Source: Schistocephalus solidus
Taxonomy: Eukaryota > Platyhelminthes > Cestoda > Diphyllobothriidea > Diphyllobothriidae
Direction: 5' to 3'
Assembly: GCA_017591395.1 (NCBI GenBank)
Contig: WEDG01004142.1
Location: forward strand, 1-64,000
DNA: 64,000 nucleotides
Below the pieces are notes generated by a model. It was not told where the DNA came from. It saw nothing but the letters and a program-made list of their open reading frames with translations, and did no database searches. A program made the translations under genes and the position numbers. Below, piece by piece: positions 48,301 through 60,239 of the stretch (position 1 is its first letter; every line of letters begins with the position of its first letter).

Positions 48301-50699
48301 CGAGCTATCCTTCTTATAACGTGATGTATGCGGTGAGGACCAATTCGTGTGTAGCACGCGTAGACGAGTTCGTTAGCTTTTCAGCAACCGCATCCGCGCC
48401 TTACAACCGGTCGTTTTGACATTTCCTTGTCATCAGCGTAAAGTGGATAAGGGAAAAGGTGATTAAATAAACGCTGCGCACGTCTATTATCACTGTAAAC
48501 CAATTCGTGCTCACGTTGCCGTTGTTGCTTTCATTTCGTGTCCATGGCACCACTCTCGACGGCCGAACTGTCGAATACTGAACGAGCTCTTATAAATTCA
48601 AAGGAGACATGTAGGTGAAAATGCCATCTCTGGGGGAAAATCTGATAACGCTAAGTTGATAACCGGAGTAGGTTTGCATTTTTGCTGACGTTTCAAAGAG
48701 CTTGATCGGCTCTTCATGCTTAATATCCATCAGAATTTTTGATGACTGGCCGAACTAATCGGCCGTAGACTGTTCGATATTTGCTCTCTCTCTCTCCAGC
48801 GATGTTTTGGCTTGAAGGCCGCTGTCGTTACGCATCGTCACCTCGATGGAGGAGGCTTGTAAGTATGCCTCCTCTTTCTGAATGTCGATGTGACCATCTT
48901 TGCCTGGGCTTCATGCATGTAATGCCGCAAGACTTAAACGCAGCAGGGAGGTCAAGTTGCCTGTTGATAGAGTTGGCATCTGAATACCATGCCTCATTAT
49001 GGTTTGGAAGTTGTAAGTTTGTGTCTAGCCTTCGAGTCGTCAGATTGTGCTGGTCTACGCAGGTTTGCATTTTTAATCCTGTTTCCCGACTTACTTTCAG
49101 TCCCCCATCAGTGCAAATATGTTCCGTTTAGCAACTTCAATTTCTCCAAGGAAGATACATTTGAAGAAAAGCAGTAAAATCTTGGAAGTAGTCGTTGCTA
49201 CGTTAGGGATGATGTTCTCATGACTTGAGATCGACGCAGGCGACTGGGGAAATTGGCAGCCGAAAACCGACCTTATACCGCACCTATCAAACGAACATGT
49301 CGAGCCTGTAAGCGTTCTGTAAATTCTTACAGAATGAAACACTTTACTGAAATTCACAGACTTGTGGCATCACGACCCCGGTGATCCAAGAAAGTTCCGC
49401 TCTGCGAACGAGGTTTCTAATTTGTAATTTTTTTATTGCCACCGTAATCGTTGATGTACTCTCTCCACTGATTCTCGTTTTCATGCGATCCCGGCAAAAA
49501 GCTGACTCAGCATGCCTCCATGCAAAAGAACGACAGTCAGTGCAAACGTGTGCCGCTTCAATGGGTAGCCCTCTTTGGAGTATGAGACTGCTCAGTAAAA
49601 GCAAAACAGGGGTGTCAGCATATCTAAAAACGAAACAGCACATTTTATTTGGCTGTCCCACAATTGGTCGGGTTCGACTGCCCCTGAGAGGGTGAACCCG
49701 TCCGCTTCATACAAGATTTGTTGTTGGGACTGATAGGAAATAGGTGAGTTAGTCAGCCTCCTTGGAAAAAGTGAGCTCCGCTGGATTCGACAGCCCGATG
49801 TATTGATCGTCGTTGCCACGAGGTCAATGGCGGTCATTTCCTCTGCACCTTCCGCCAGCGGGCTCTCTCTCTCTCTCTCTCTCTCTCTCGCTCTCTCCCC
49901 GAACTGATTTTGCCAGTAACACGCTGTAGACAGTAGCTAGTAAATAATAACACTGGCTGGGAAGTTGTCTGACCGAGTTCCATCGTTTTACCGTCTGGGT
50001 GATTCGGAATGTCGTGCAGACGAAACTCGATGGACAGACAGTGAGGGAGCGACAGAGAGGCCAGGGCTGATTACTGCTCGCACAACGACTTGACGACCCT
50101 TTTTCCCCCTACCCACCCTTCGTAGTCTGAGTATTTTTTCGGAGGTGACCTTCGCTCCTGCGTTCCCCCGCCAGCCCTCTCCCGATCAGTTGGCATTCGT
50201 GTGCGACCTGGCGTGCAGCTTGTCTAGGTCATCCGTCTGTCTGCCACTTCTCGCCTTTCTGCGCGCGGACTGGCCTTTGGCCAAGTTTTTTCGACCTCCC
50301 CTTGCGAACCAGGACCATCCTGTCGTGCCTTCTCGGTCTGTGACTCGGCAGCCGAATAGAGATCCGGTAGCTGCCGCTGAGAAGGCAGAGAAGGTGACTG
50401 CTTCCAAGGCAGCGCATTCGGTTGTGTGATTTAACTGTCGCCGTCATTAATATAATGCATAATTTCTTCGAAAACATCCGCTAGAAAACCTTCGGATTAC
50501 CGCATCGAGGTCTTTTTCAAACCTCTCGCGCAAGGGGGACATTTTTACTGTAGCGGGTAAGGAAACGCAAGCACCAGTTCCCCTGCGGTTTTCCAAAAAA
50601 TGTCCCCCCCGCAAACGGAGGGATCTGGGTAAGCATAACTTATTTTGGCCCCCCAAAGAGGACATGCGAACAGGAATCGCTCACAATACAGGTGTCTTC
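48301..50699. other. Intron sequence without recognised genes; (CT)n at 49863-49896
   Basis: Includes a CT dinucleotide tract and short frames (for example 116 codons at 48781-49131) without domains. Confidence 0.45.
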
Positions 50700-50884
50700 G
50701 TGCCAAATTCTAGGGAAAAGACGGTTAAATTTATGCTAGGGTAGGGTAAGTTAGGGTTAAGTTCACCGTTTGGGTTAGGATAAGTGTGATCTGCAGCGTT
50801 AGGATTAACCAGTTTAGGCTCATCTTAGGGCCAGTGCTGAGGTTAGGTCTCACGGGAATAGGCAGCCTTCCTGGAATTGCGCAC
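50700..50884. mobile_element. Small MITE-like element with telomere-like interior
   Basis: Ends are inverted repeats around AATTCYAGG (left gtgccaaattctagg; right end reverse-complements to gtgcgcaattccagg, 12 of 15). The interior is rich in TTAGGG-like words (gggtagggtaagttaggg). No ORF. Confidence 0.5.
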
Positions 50885-51544
50885 AGGGCCACCATGATTA
50901 CTTAGACGAGTTGTTCCCCCTCCCATGTAGGGGGCTTACCGGGAGCTGTGCTTGGTTTCGATGCAGCAACCGATCAGACTCATACTATCGCGTAACTAGA
51001 AGTTTGCGGCACCAGAGGAAACGCCGAGGCGGATGAATTGGCATAAAACCACAGTGCAGCGCTCCTCCTTGTCTCTCCTCCCCTCAATGGAGGCGACAAT
51101 TTGATTCTTGCGAGCAAATTTGCCTAGCATTGATCTCAATTTCTGCCTCTCCTCTGACATACACAAGGAGTAAGTCACCATCTACGCGAGCCACACCCTC
51201 GCCCCGACCGACACGATCCAACCCTTGCATGATCACTTCACTCAAGACAAAATGTTTTGCGGCTTTCTATGAAACATCGTCCGAAGTCGTTAATGATGCT
51301 TTCAGTTGGAAACTAATTAATTGGGTCTCAACATTGGATAGTGTAGACTCCCTGGCACGCTGACTTCCCGGTAAAACTCTTTTGAGTGGTGTAGACATTG
51401 TGGGAAAGTCATTACTTAAGGGATTCGAGTATTTAGGTAATCCTGGAGACTCACCCGAAGTCGATTAAATCAGCTGAAATCTAACGCAGGCTTCATTCCT
51501 GGCAGCCATCTTTTGATGGCCTCTGGCAGAAATCCGGCTTCTAG
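50885..51544. other. Intron sequence without recognised features
   Basis: No ORF or repeat motif recognised. Confidence 0.4.
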
Positions 51545-51665
51545 TAGATGACACTACTAGAAGGGCCATTTCTGGCTCATTAGCCGTTAGCAGCCTGCCA
51601 TACCCAACCCCCTGTTGGTGCCTCATCTGAGGCTCGAACCTGCGACCCGCTCGAACCCTGCCTCT
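51545..51665 (-). repeat. tRNA-derived SINE copy (family S), minus strand
   Basis: On the minus strand: ggttcgagc B-box-like sequence, gggttgggtatggcaggctg, acggctaatgagccagaaat, ggccctt. 5' head incomplete. Confidence 0.7.
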
Positions 51666-52231
51666 GATGCACTCAAGAATTCGGATTGCTTTCCTATTTA
51701 AAAAAACTACCTGCCTTCAACTGAGTGATATTCAGGTGATTCCTAGTAATCGCATTTAGATTATTTCAGCTTTTCTGTAATAAGAAATTTTCTGAGATTG
51801 TGTCTGGCACGGAGGACCCTTTACTGAATGCCATGTCAACAAAATCATTAAGCCTAGACGTTTGGGAGCATCCGTTTACCGATTTTTAGTAAATTTTTGT
51901 TCCTCAGGACGCCATCTGGCCTCCCTACCGCCCAGTGAATGATCGATCGTTTGATTGCAACTGTTTTGTACGTGACTAGATTCTCTATCCGTCATAACCA
52001 AGAAAAATCAGATCCTTCGAAATTTTGTCGCAATTACCTACTCATAGTTTGCGAAACCGCACACATTCGCACTTCAGATTCATCTTTATTCTTTGCCGTA
52101 TAGTGCCATTTAATTTAATGGATCCCACGCGACATTCGCACAGGCTGCATCAATAAAAAGCATTCAAATCAATCGTTTTTTTCATCTTGTCATAATTGTT
52201 TTTTTTGTTTTGTTCTTATTTTTCAACTCAG
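51666..52231. other. 3' end of intron 1
   Basis: AT-rich, closing with a long T-rich tract and the acceptor AG at 52230-52231. No other feature seen. Confidence 0.5.
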
Positions 52232-52379
52232 AAATTCTTCATGCGACAATCGTTATCGAACGGAAAGTCAACTACTGTTTGTCCCTCTGGAGGTAACTGT
52301 GTGATTGCCAAGACGAGTCGAGGACGCTGTCAACAGTGCCGTTACAAGAAATGCCTGGAACTTGGAATGAGTTTGAGAG
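52232..52379 (+). CDS. 2DBD-NR: 2DBD nuclear receptor, exon B: second zinc finger of DBD1
   Basis: This 148-bp internal exon encodes residues 400-448. It starts KFFMR, completing P-box CEACK-K, and carries the second zinc finger of DBD1: C-x5-C-x9-C-x2-C-x4-C (Cys 416, 422, 432, 435, 440). It ends with the classic CRYKKCLELGM motif that closes a nuclear-receptor DBD. The acceptor is a long T-rich tract ending in ...tttcaactcag; the donor is gag|gtgagt in phase 1. It lies about 30.4 kb downstream of exon A on the same strand, and phases match exactly (0 in, 1 out). The distance from the fourth to the fifth Cys is 17 residues, against the usual 15. The D-box between Cys 416 and 422 is PSGGN. 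Confidence 0.93.
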
Positions 52380-53694
52380 GTGAGTTTCATAGGTCATGGA
52401 TTGTAGAATTGAGGGCTTTTGTCCAGATAGTCAAAAAGTAGCTTAATTGACTATTTTGGCGGCCTCGTTCGGCTCAAACTAGAGGTAAAAAGTACAAGGA
52501 TTTAACACAGTCAACGCTCCAACCGCCTAAAGTACGAGTTCGCGACTGGAAACATGCATTGCATTATATTTGAATTAAGTTACTCTCACAGATTAGGTCA
52601 AAATATAAAATCCATCACTTCTTATAAAGTAAGCTTACCACCCAATCAGAATGTCCTACACAATCGTTAATGGATCCACCAGACAAGCCGACTTAATAGC
52701 TACATAGCATATTTGACTTATTTGACTGGATACCTAATTTTCCACGGCTCAAATCCCACCGAGGTTGATAAGCTGTTCGCAGTCTTGCAACGAAGTCCGG
52801 TGTTTGGGAACCATTATTTAAGCATCTATTCTGCTCCTGATATTCCAAATACTTAAAAATCAATCTTTCGAGCATTCTGGCGTTTAAGCAAGAGATTATG
52901 TCCCAGAAGGCATGAAGCCAGCCTTCGGAAATATGCGTTCCGTCGATCCTGCGGTCGCCTAAATGCCACCAATTTTGGTCGAACACATTGAGGAGGCTGT
53001 TTTAATTAGGCTTTCTGCCACAAAAAACAGGAGACGGGAGGGCTGATAAGCGTTTGTTATTCAGTAGGGTGACAGTTCCTTGTGAATGCTATCTCTTTTC
53101 CCAAGATTTTTATGTATCTGGAGCTTACTTGTTGATAGTAGAGATGAACACTGCGCAAGTTGTAGTACGGAATAACTCGCAAAATATCTAACTTTCTCTA
53201 TAAAAACGCCTTTTAGATTGAAATCAGTTTCGTGTTTGTGGTCGGTGTGGCACTCGTCAGCGCTACGCCTCTAGATACATCTATCCGTTTCATGAGTGTG
53301 CGCGCAAACACTTGTCTACATTTTCGGAGCACATGGGTGAACCAGAGTGCGGGTAAGAGACATTTGACCCAAAACCAGGCTGCACAGGAGCTGTGTTGGA
53401 CCGAAATGGATCCGCTTGGCTCACAAGGTGCGTTTATCGGGCCGCGCTTTGTCCAATTGCGCCCAAAACGACAACCGCACACGTGAGCAGTGACACGCAG
53501 TAGACAGAGACCTTCACATCTTGCAGACACTGATCCCACGCCCATCACCAGGTGGTTGAAAGTCTCGGACAGCGAACTGGTGGTGTGTGTGTGTGGGGGT
53601 GGAAGAGAAAATGGTGTTGACACTCACTAAGCCATCTTTGCGGCTCATTAGCGCATTCCACGCTTTGATTAATCTGGCGCGCTTGAATCCATCA
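52380..53694. other. Intron 2 sequence without recognised features
   Basis: Short frames such as 53213-53623 (minus) have no recognisable domain. Confidence 0.4.
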
Positions 53695-53775
53695 CGACGT
53701 GTTAAGAGTCGTGGTATGGAAGGCTCCTCCAAACTGACGGAGTAAGCCGTCCTTCTCAGGACTGAAAGTCAGACT
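53695..53775 (+). repeat. Dispersed repeat family B head
   Basis: Hairpin start tcacgacgtgttaagagtcgtgg, then ccaaactgacggagtaa and ctcaggactgaaagtca. Followed directly by a SINE. Family B-like sequence resumes at about 54080-54260 (cacgcgcagatgggctg, aaatttcacgcaagtcacc), suggesting the SINE inserted into it. Confidence 0.6.
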
Positions 53776-54060
53776 GAAATGATGCCGTGGCCCAATGATT
53801 TGAGCGTTGGATTTCTGATCAACAGGTCGCAGGTTAGGGTCTTGGTTAGGGCATCATCCGGGGTCGGGTGTGACAGGCTGGTGGCAGATAATGATCCAGA
53901 AATGATCATTCCAGTCTCCCTTGTCTTTGTCGGCATTTTTCATCTGCCTTTACTACTACTACTAGCCGTTGTGATACTACTGGCGGGGCTGGAGCGTGAG
54001 CCTCAAAGTAGAGTGGAACGGCTGAGTTCCCTCATGTATCTGAGATCCGAGCTACTCTTA
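53776..54060 (+). repeat. tRNA-derived SINE copy (family S, second body type)
   Basis: Head ccgtggcccaatgatttgag, B-box remnant ggtcgcaggttagg, then ggtgtgacaggctggtgg, ccagaaatgatcattccag, tcccttgtctttgtcgg and actactactagccgttgtg. The 3' half matches 860-925. Confidence 0.8.
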
Positions 54061-54260
54061 CAGAGGTCCGGCACATGCTGTGCGTACCAGCTGGTGCGTG
54101 GCACGCGCAGATGGGCTGCCAAGTTTTGTAAATCACTGCGGCTTTTTGCCTTGCCATGCTATCGGTACTAGGTGGATTTGGGAGAGAGGACAGTGAGGTA
54201 ACTGCACAAAAAGTCTACTTTTTAATGCACAAATTTCACGCAAGTCACCGGTCAGTGTTT

Positions 54261-55196
54261 TCCGACCGGATATATCTAATTCTGGTTATGCAGTTCGCCG
54301 GGAAATTTTTCCTCTCTTCTCCCGCCCCAAAGAGGCAGCCTATTCTTCTTCTTCTTCCGTTGTAGTTCAGTTTGAGGAGTTGGTTAATCACCTCGCCTCG
54401 TCCGCGCCCAACACCCGATAAGATACGTTACTAGGGCACCTACCCCACCCACGTAATACAGATGGTCTGGCGCTAAATTCCAGGGTGGTAAACATTCCCG
54501 TGTTCTAACCAGAACACTTATCAACATCCTGATGCTAACCCTAACTGCAAAGTCTCTGGAATTCAGCACAAAGTGGGTTCTGTCCCTGGGGGGCATATAA
54601 GTTATCCCTATCACCGTTTTCTGCCACCAAGGCGCACAGCTACCACGAACTACCCCATTCCTCATCGTCGTGGTAGTAAGTGTACGGAGCTAGTACTCCT
54701 CTACGGTGGAATGTTGGCCTGTTCATATGGATCTGAACCCGGTGCTGCTGCAGTTACGCCCACGCATTTCTGCCGTCTAAAACACTTTGATAACCTATGG
54801 ATTACACGATTCGCCATACTGACAGCACAGGTACTAACTAAAAGCCGAGATTCGTGTTTCACCGATTTGGTGCCGCTGCCTGACACAGCTGTGAGGCATC
54901 CGGCTCATCGGTCGGCCCTCTTAGCTACCACTAACCACCCCCTTCCAGCAGGATTTGAATAGAGGTTTTAGGTTGTGGGGTCCCACCGTGGACCAGCAGC
55001 GAAATGTGTGTAGGAACCCCTTAAAAAAATCTCCGTCAAATTGATTCTCCTAGGTCTATGCCTAGCGAACGAATTGAGCTTCAAAGTAAAAAAAGTAAAC
55101 AAACAGGAATGCTCAAAAGAAATTCGGCTATCTTAACCACAATAAAACACAGGAGGCTTGCATAACCTATCCTTACAAGTTATTGCTTTTTACGTC
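54261..55196. other. Intron 2 sequence: MITE-like ends and a family C copy
   Basis: 54469-54567 is bounded by inverted GCTRAATTCCAG motifs and contains ctaaccctaact; it looks like a short relative of the 50.7-kb element. 54830-54960 is a family C copy (ggtactaactaaaagccgag). No gene recognised. Confidence 0.5.
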
Positions 55197-55515
55197 CCTC
55201 AGAAGTTAATAGCTAACTTGGTGTAAATCGGTCTATTTGAGGCTTTATAAGCGTTAACTGAAAGTTTATCTGAATTTTTGGACTGACTTCTCTCAGCCAC
55301 AACAGGATAACTACATAATATCCATTAATCTGCCAATAGGCAGCCAGTAGTATGCGTAGGGGATTATATTCTACACCATATCCACAACACAGGCACTAGC
55401 TAAAAATCCAAGCACCTGTTTCGCCTTTGTTATGTTGCTGTCTGACACAGTTTATGCCTGTAAATATTCAAATAGACTGATTTACCCCAAGTTAACAATT
55501 AATTTCTGTGGAAAT
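55197..55515 (+). repeat. Dispersed repeat paired with 3100-3260, plus short inverted end
   Basis: 55197-55355 is collinear with 3100-3260. 55385-55450 is family C. 55483-55515 is an approximate reverse complement of 55197-55230 (gttaacttgg motif), hinting at an element of about 320 bp with inverted ends. Confidence 0.45.
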
Positions 55516-55699
55516 AAAAACGCAATACATCTGATTGGTCACTTTTCAACCCGCTCACTCGTGAGTTCTCGATCCACTGCATTGTACGACTGGATTAATT
55601 GGGGTCAACCGTTTCTAAATGTTGCTTTTATCGGTCAGAAGTTTAAACCACAAATGCAATAACTTTTTGCACACTGGTTTCAGAACAACTTCCAGACAC

Positions 55700-56520
55700 T
55701 TAGTTCACCAAAGATATGAGGAGTTCGACTTACTTTTGTCTAAGCAGAAAGCGCTCTTGCAAGAAAGATGCAGTGTGCGCGTATGACTACCTCCGAGCTA
55801 CCGGCGTGTTCACAGGTGGCATTGCGTACGGGCTCTATATCAGCGTGTTGCGACCCACTGCAGTGAACCAGAAGAAAAGGTTGCCGAATCGCAGTACCTT
55901 CGACGGCTGTTCAGAGCAAACGGCTATCTGCGCAACTTTGCCGACAGTTGCATACACAACCAGTGCGAGAGACCGAACCGCACCAGCCCCACATTTTGAC
56001 TAGCGCTACCGTACGTGAAGAACGTCTCGGAAGCCGTTAGCCGCCTTCTTACACCACTCGAATTTTGAGTTCCACACCGACCGGACGCAACTATCAGACG
56101 CCAAATAATTAGGCCAAAAGACCCGCTACCACTGCAAGAAACGTCTGGAGTCGTTTACCGAATCTGGCTCGCAGTCGATTAATAAGTGCAATAATCTCGC
56201 GGCTCCATATTCTGTTCTGCGATTTTGCCTGGGCGAAATGGCTAGCCCCGCGGGGAGGATGCTGGTGACCAGTAGTCCCGGTGACAGCGAGCCAAATTGG
56301 CGAGTAATTGTCACGCCAGGAATCGACAATGGTGATGAAATCACGGCCATTAACGACTTGGGTACGGATCAAAAAGCAATCATCGCATCAAATGCGACCC
56401 CCAACGATGAACACGAGGCTTGCCAATGATCACGGCCATTAAAACCTGGGTACGGACCAAGAAGCAGTCATCGCATCAACTACGACCCACAGTGATGAAC
56501 ATGAGGATTGCCAGCGATAG
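55700..56520 (+). mobile_element. Penelope-like element, C-terminal fragment
   Basis: One frame reads ESQYLRRLFRANGYLRNF (about 55882), then LPYVKNVSEAVSRLLTPLEF (about 56006), HRPDATIRR and IRPKDPLPLQETSGVVYRI (about 56110). This is the stretch leading into the GIY-YIG domain of Penelope proteins. The GIY-YIG core does not follow cleanly, and 3' sequence with an 89-bp duplication comes instead. Different subfamily from the 15-kb element. Confidence 0.75.
56340..56517 (+). repeat. Tandem duplication, two units of 89 bp
   Basis: Units start at 56340 and 56429 with atcacggccattaa. They differ at scattered positions. Likely 3' non-coding repeats of the Penelope-like fragment. Confidence 0.75.
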
Positions 56521-57669
56521 TGGTTGCCTGGCGAAACTTGTGTCCCAAGTACCCTTTTCTGCAACTTTCTCTGATGAGGGGTTCTTCTTCTTCATCTAAG
56601 TGTAGGTATTTTTAATTCAGTGAATTTTTGTCTTTAGAAACCCCACAATTGTTGACAATAAGAGCTGAAACAATTTCAGCTCAAAATTCCTCTTTTTTTC
56701 CTATAGACACAACTGCTGTTTTAGCATTAATATCATAATGAACCTCGTAGTAATTAGATTCCGCATTTACTGTGCTACACATACACTCTTACTTAGGCCC
56801 CGTAGAGTTAGTCTGAAAATTTTCCCCATAAGTTGGTGGAGAACATCAGTCGTCAATCTACGCGTCAGTATGCCTCAATCGACCGGAACCAATCCAGCGC
56901 TTTAAGGCACGGGGAGTGCTCCACTGTTTATCGGTTGCTGCTGTTGTTCTGGTTGAAAAATTGCCTTCAATTATTTACGAGGTACCCTCACATTCTGTTT
57001 GTTTTTATTTTAAAGACATCTCCCCGCCCCAATATTCCCGGTTGTTTTGGCTCTGTCACTGTCGTTAGTGGGCGTGGGAAGAGCGCATGCGACGGCTGCT
57101 GTTACCGTCTCGTTCGCTGTAAACAAAGTCACGCGCCTATGACAGGCGCTGGGATGTTGCTGGGACGAGGACGCGCCCTGACCACGCAGAGGTCTCTTGA
57201 GGAAGTCGGCACGAATGATGTCCTAACAACGGTGAACATACTTTGCTTCTTTCGGAGAGAGACATCTTTCACTCTGATGTCTTTTCGCACTTCTTGGACG
57301 GTGTGACTTGGGGGGTTTTCCTGGGAAGGCTGGAGTTCCTAGTTGGAGCATCTTCGCCCTGTGGTTGCGCACTTCTGTGGTCAGCGGTATGAGTGGCGGA
57401 CGAAAAGCTCGGAATTGATCAAGCACAGTCTTTCTTAGGAATTAGGCACAAATACACCTGTATTGCGGATGGTTCTTGAGTTCCTGTCCTGGCCATAAGT
57501 GATCCTTCATTTACAAGTAAATTTTCTATAAGCGCCAGGATGAGAAGATAATCGGTGTTATTTCCGATTAAAAAATGACCTTTCCGGTACAAGCGAAGAT
57601 GCGAGTCTCGGGAAGTAATCGAGAATAAGTAGATACGGTCGCTGGAACAAGAGCTTTATTCGAACGAAG
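56521..57669. other. Intron 2 sequence; possible diverged family B tail near 57040-57180
   Basis: ggcgtgggaagagcgcatgc ... gtaaacaaagtcacgcgcc resembles the family B middle part. The 157-codon frame at 56833-57306 has no recognisable domain. Confidence 0.35.
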
Positions 57670-58170
57670 CCTCTTTCAACATAGCTGATGCCAAACCTGT
57701 TAACGTGACTGTAGTAGTAGAATCGGTCATCAATCAGACGGAGGAGACGAAGACCGGCACCAGGTGTTGTCTCTCTTAATGGCTCATAAACCGCGCGAAA
57801 TACTCCCTAAGGCCGAATGTGATGCATTAAGGGAACTCAAGGCCTACAGAGACATCGTCATCGTGCCCGCGGACAAGGAGCACCATCGTATTGGACAGAA
57901 CCGAATACCTTCAGAAAGCCAAAAACGTACTGGAGGATCGCCGCACGCGATAACGAGTTTTGGTTGGCACTGAATCCGATAAGGTGAACTGTGCAGTCAC
58001 GACGGCTTGAGAGGGGGTGGGTGTAAAGAGGGCATGAGCTTTGGCACTGATCTATAAGTTTGTCTTCCTTGATTGGTTCTGCTCGATCTACTTCCGCATT
58101 GAATGATGGAAGCAGTCGCCTAATCAAGTCGACACAGTTTATCAGTCGCGTCACGGGTTCACACTATCGA
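57670..58170 (+). mobile_element. Penelope-like element fragment (start of RT domain)
   Basis: 57764-57890 encodes ALRELKAYRDIVIVPADKE after a KPREILPKAE lead. In the next frame it reads LDRTEYLQKAKNVLEDR, the typical RT entry block of Penelope elements. The frame breaks directly at the ADKG-like motif. Truncated on both sides. Confidence 0.7.
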
Positions 58171-59519
58171 CCGCTATCAAAAATCATTTAAGGGACGTGT
58201 GAGTAATAGTCAAAAACCGGAACTAGTCGCAACAGGACGTTACGTTGTGCCTGGAACCTCTGGACCGGAGCTACAGAATAGTGGTAGCTAGCCTAGATTG
58301 GTAGCACCTGCATCTAAACAACTCCTTCTCTTGTCAGTGCGTCTAAGCCCTTCGTCATGTCGAAGATGATTCCAGCCTTGTCTGGATTTGGTCTCGCGAC
58401 GTGACAGCCAGCACTGCGGCTGTCAGTAGTGGAAATTGACATCTACATGTAATCTCAGAGCCCAAACATCGTGATCACTCACTTCTGACTGGAGTTCTGA
58501 ACTGAAATCCTGAGACAAAACGGAATAGCCCTTTTCTCGGCGAGTTCGCACCTCGGGGAGTTTTGCACCCTCTGTCAGTATATATTGGGGACCCTTGACC
58601 CAGAGATGACAACGGAAGTCAGGATACCGTTTTCGCCCATGCTGATAATAGTTTTACGACAGGGAGTCAAGTGCTACAAGGTTTGGAAAGAAAGACAGCT
58701 AACACTTGAGCAGCTATACTAAAACCCTAGCATTCCATCACTTATTTGGACTCCAATTACTGCCCCTACAATTGCAATTACCCTTCGGCTGCTTCTATTG
58801 AGGTGTTAGGGGCCTGGAGCCGACACCGCAGGCGACTCGACGGTAGTCACCTCATCGACTTACAGAAGCAGTGCAGCCACACCCGAGCTGACTACAGCAG
58901 AGGCAGCAGTGAATATGCTCTCAGGTGGTGTTGATACTCCAGTCGCTACAGCAATGCTGTCGAGTCTCCCCTTGGTGGTTTCGTGACTCTCTGGGTTCCT
59001 ACCACACCTTTTACATTCCCCCCCCCACCTCCTCCGTCCCTCACCCGCCTTCAGTATTCTTTCGGATTCGGTGACTTCAAAGGTGACGAACTTCAGCCCT
59101 CACCTCGCGCCTCCCTCCCCTTACCCTGCTCCCCCACGCCTCACCCTCCCTCTCATTGTCGTCGCCGGGGTTTGTGCCTGGCATACCGGACTTGTTGTGC
59201 GAGTGCGTATTTGAGGCAGGATAGGGAGGGCGGTCACGATGACACATCACCTGACCTTGAGCCGGAAGGTGTCGGCGTTAGCACCAGCAGGAAGAGTGTT
59301 GGGAAGATGGGAGTGGAGCCGATCTCGGCACGGATCAACTGGCCATGGCCGCTTACGTGGCGACAGCTGTGCTGGTATTCTTTTTGTGCTTTTTCTCTGA
59401 GCGGGGCTTCTCAACCCCAACCTTCCTAATTGACGAAAAAGGATAGCAGATGTTTAAGGCATTTTTTCATCGCTTCATCTATGTCGCCGATTGCTTCCTT
59501 TCTGTGTCCTTCTATTCAG
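58171..59519. other. 3' end of intron 2 without recognised features
   Basis: C-rich stretch 59010-59160. The 148-codon frame 58983-59429 has low-complexity Pro/Ser content and no domain. It is not needed for the exon B-exon C join. Confidence 0.4.
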
Positions 59520-59626
59520 AGTTCGAGAGTCAGGCCGACATCGACATCTCCAACATTCCTTGCCGCGTTTGCGGTGGCCGATCCTCGGGGTTTCATTTTG
59601 GGGCTCTTACCTGCGAGGGATGCAAG
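59520..59626 (+). CDS. 2DBD-NR: 2DBD nuclear receptor, exon C: inter-DBD linker and first zinc finger of DBD2
   Basis: This 107-bp exon begins in phase 1: its first two bases complete a Glu codon with the last G of exon B. It encodes a linker of about 13 residues ([13 protein letters not shown]) and then a second complete first-finger motif, C-x2-C-x13-C-x2-C (Cys 463, 466, 480, 483), ending in the canonical P-box CEGCK. Acceptor ...cttctattcag, donor aag|gtgagt, phase 0. Only 22 residues separate the last Cys of DBD1 from the first Cys of DBD2, so the domains are in tandem in one polypeptide. The next exon should begin with a G-F-F-type sequence. I did not find it in the remaining 4.4 kb, so the second finger of DBD2, hinge and ligand-binding domain lie beyond the window. 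Confidence 0.92.
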
Positions 59627-59789
59627 GTGAGTTCTACTAATTTGCTTAAGCTTTTCCAGTTCGTTAATGAGTGCCTATATACCTAATATAAGAAGGTATA
59701 CTTATTGAAAAGCCACAGCGCCACCATTATTACACTGATCTGATAGGTGCAGGCCCTTTCACCGCGGTTACTTTTCTCACTCTAAACCC

Positions 59790-59940
59790 TCAGGCCGATG
59801 GGGCCGGCTGAAGACGGCTACTAAGCCATAAATGACCATTCCATTATCTAACGTATTTTCCGATACTTACTGGTAGTCATGCGTCTGTATTCGAGAGCTC
59901 CAGGTTGAGGCCCTAGCCACACAGGGACGAGCACGTCTCC
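59790..59940 (+). repeat. SINE family S body fragment
   Basis: ggggccggctgaagacggct, actaagccataaatgacca and a later gagagctccaggttgag match the body of the 44-kb units. Head missing. Confidence 0.6.
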
Positions 59941-60239
59941 TAGCCTGCTCGGTGAACGCCATCTCTATAGTCGCACTATATACAGTGGATTTACGAACTT
60001 GTGAATTTCACAAGACAATCCCCGATGTGAAAAGCAGTCCTCGCTGCGTCCCCCGAAGCCTTACGGTAATAAAAAAGACTCTTCTTAAAAAGAAGGCACA
60101 TTCTTTTGATAATTACAAAAACCATTTGCTGTGGGAGTAAGATCGGGACTGTTAGCAGGGGGGTTGGTTGTTGTCTAAGAAGTTTGATTATAGTTGCAAG
60201 TGTTATCAGATTGATGCCTTTTTGTAGCAATCAACAGGG

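Larger units (their letters stand above)
52380..59519 (+). other. Intron 2 of the 2DBD nuclear receptor (about 7.1 kb)
   Basis: A phase-1 intron between DBD1 and the inter-DBD linker. It contains a SINE copy, a short MITE-like element, Penelope-like fragments and an 89-bp tandem duplication (separate entries). The stretch 52380-53690 shows nothing I can identify. Confidence 0.87.

Noticed and set aside
58983..59429. 148-codon frame just before exon C as an extra receptor exon
   Set aside because: Exon B and exon C already join in phase, and the frame is low-complexity with no nuclear-receptor motif.
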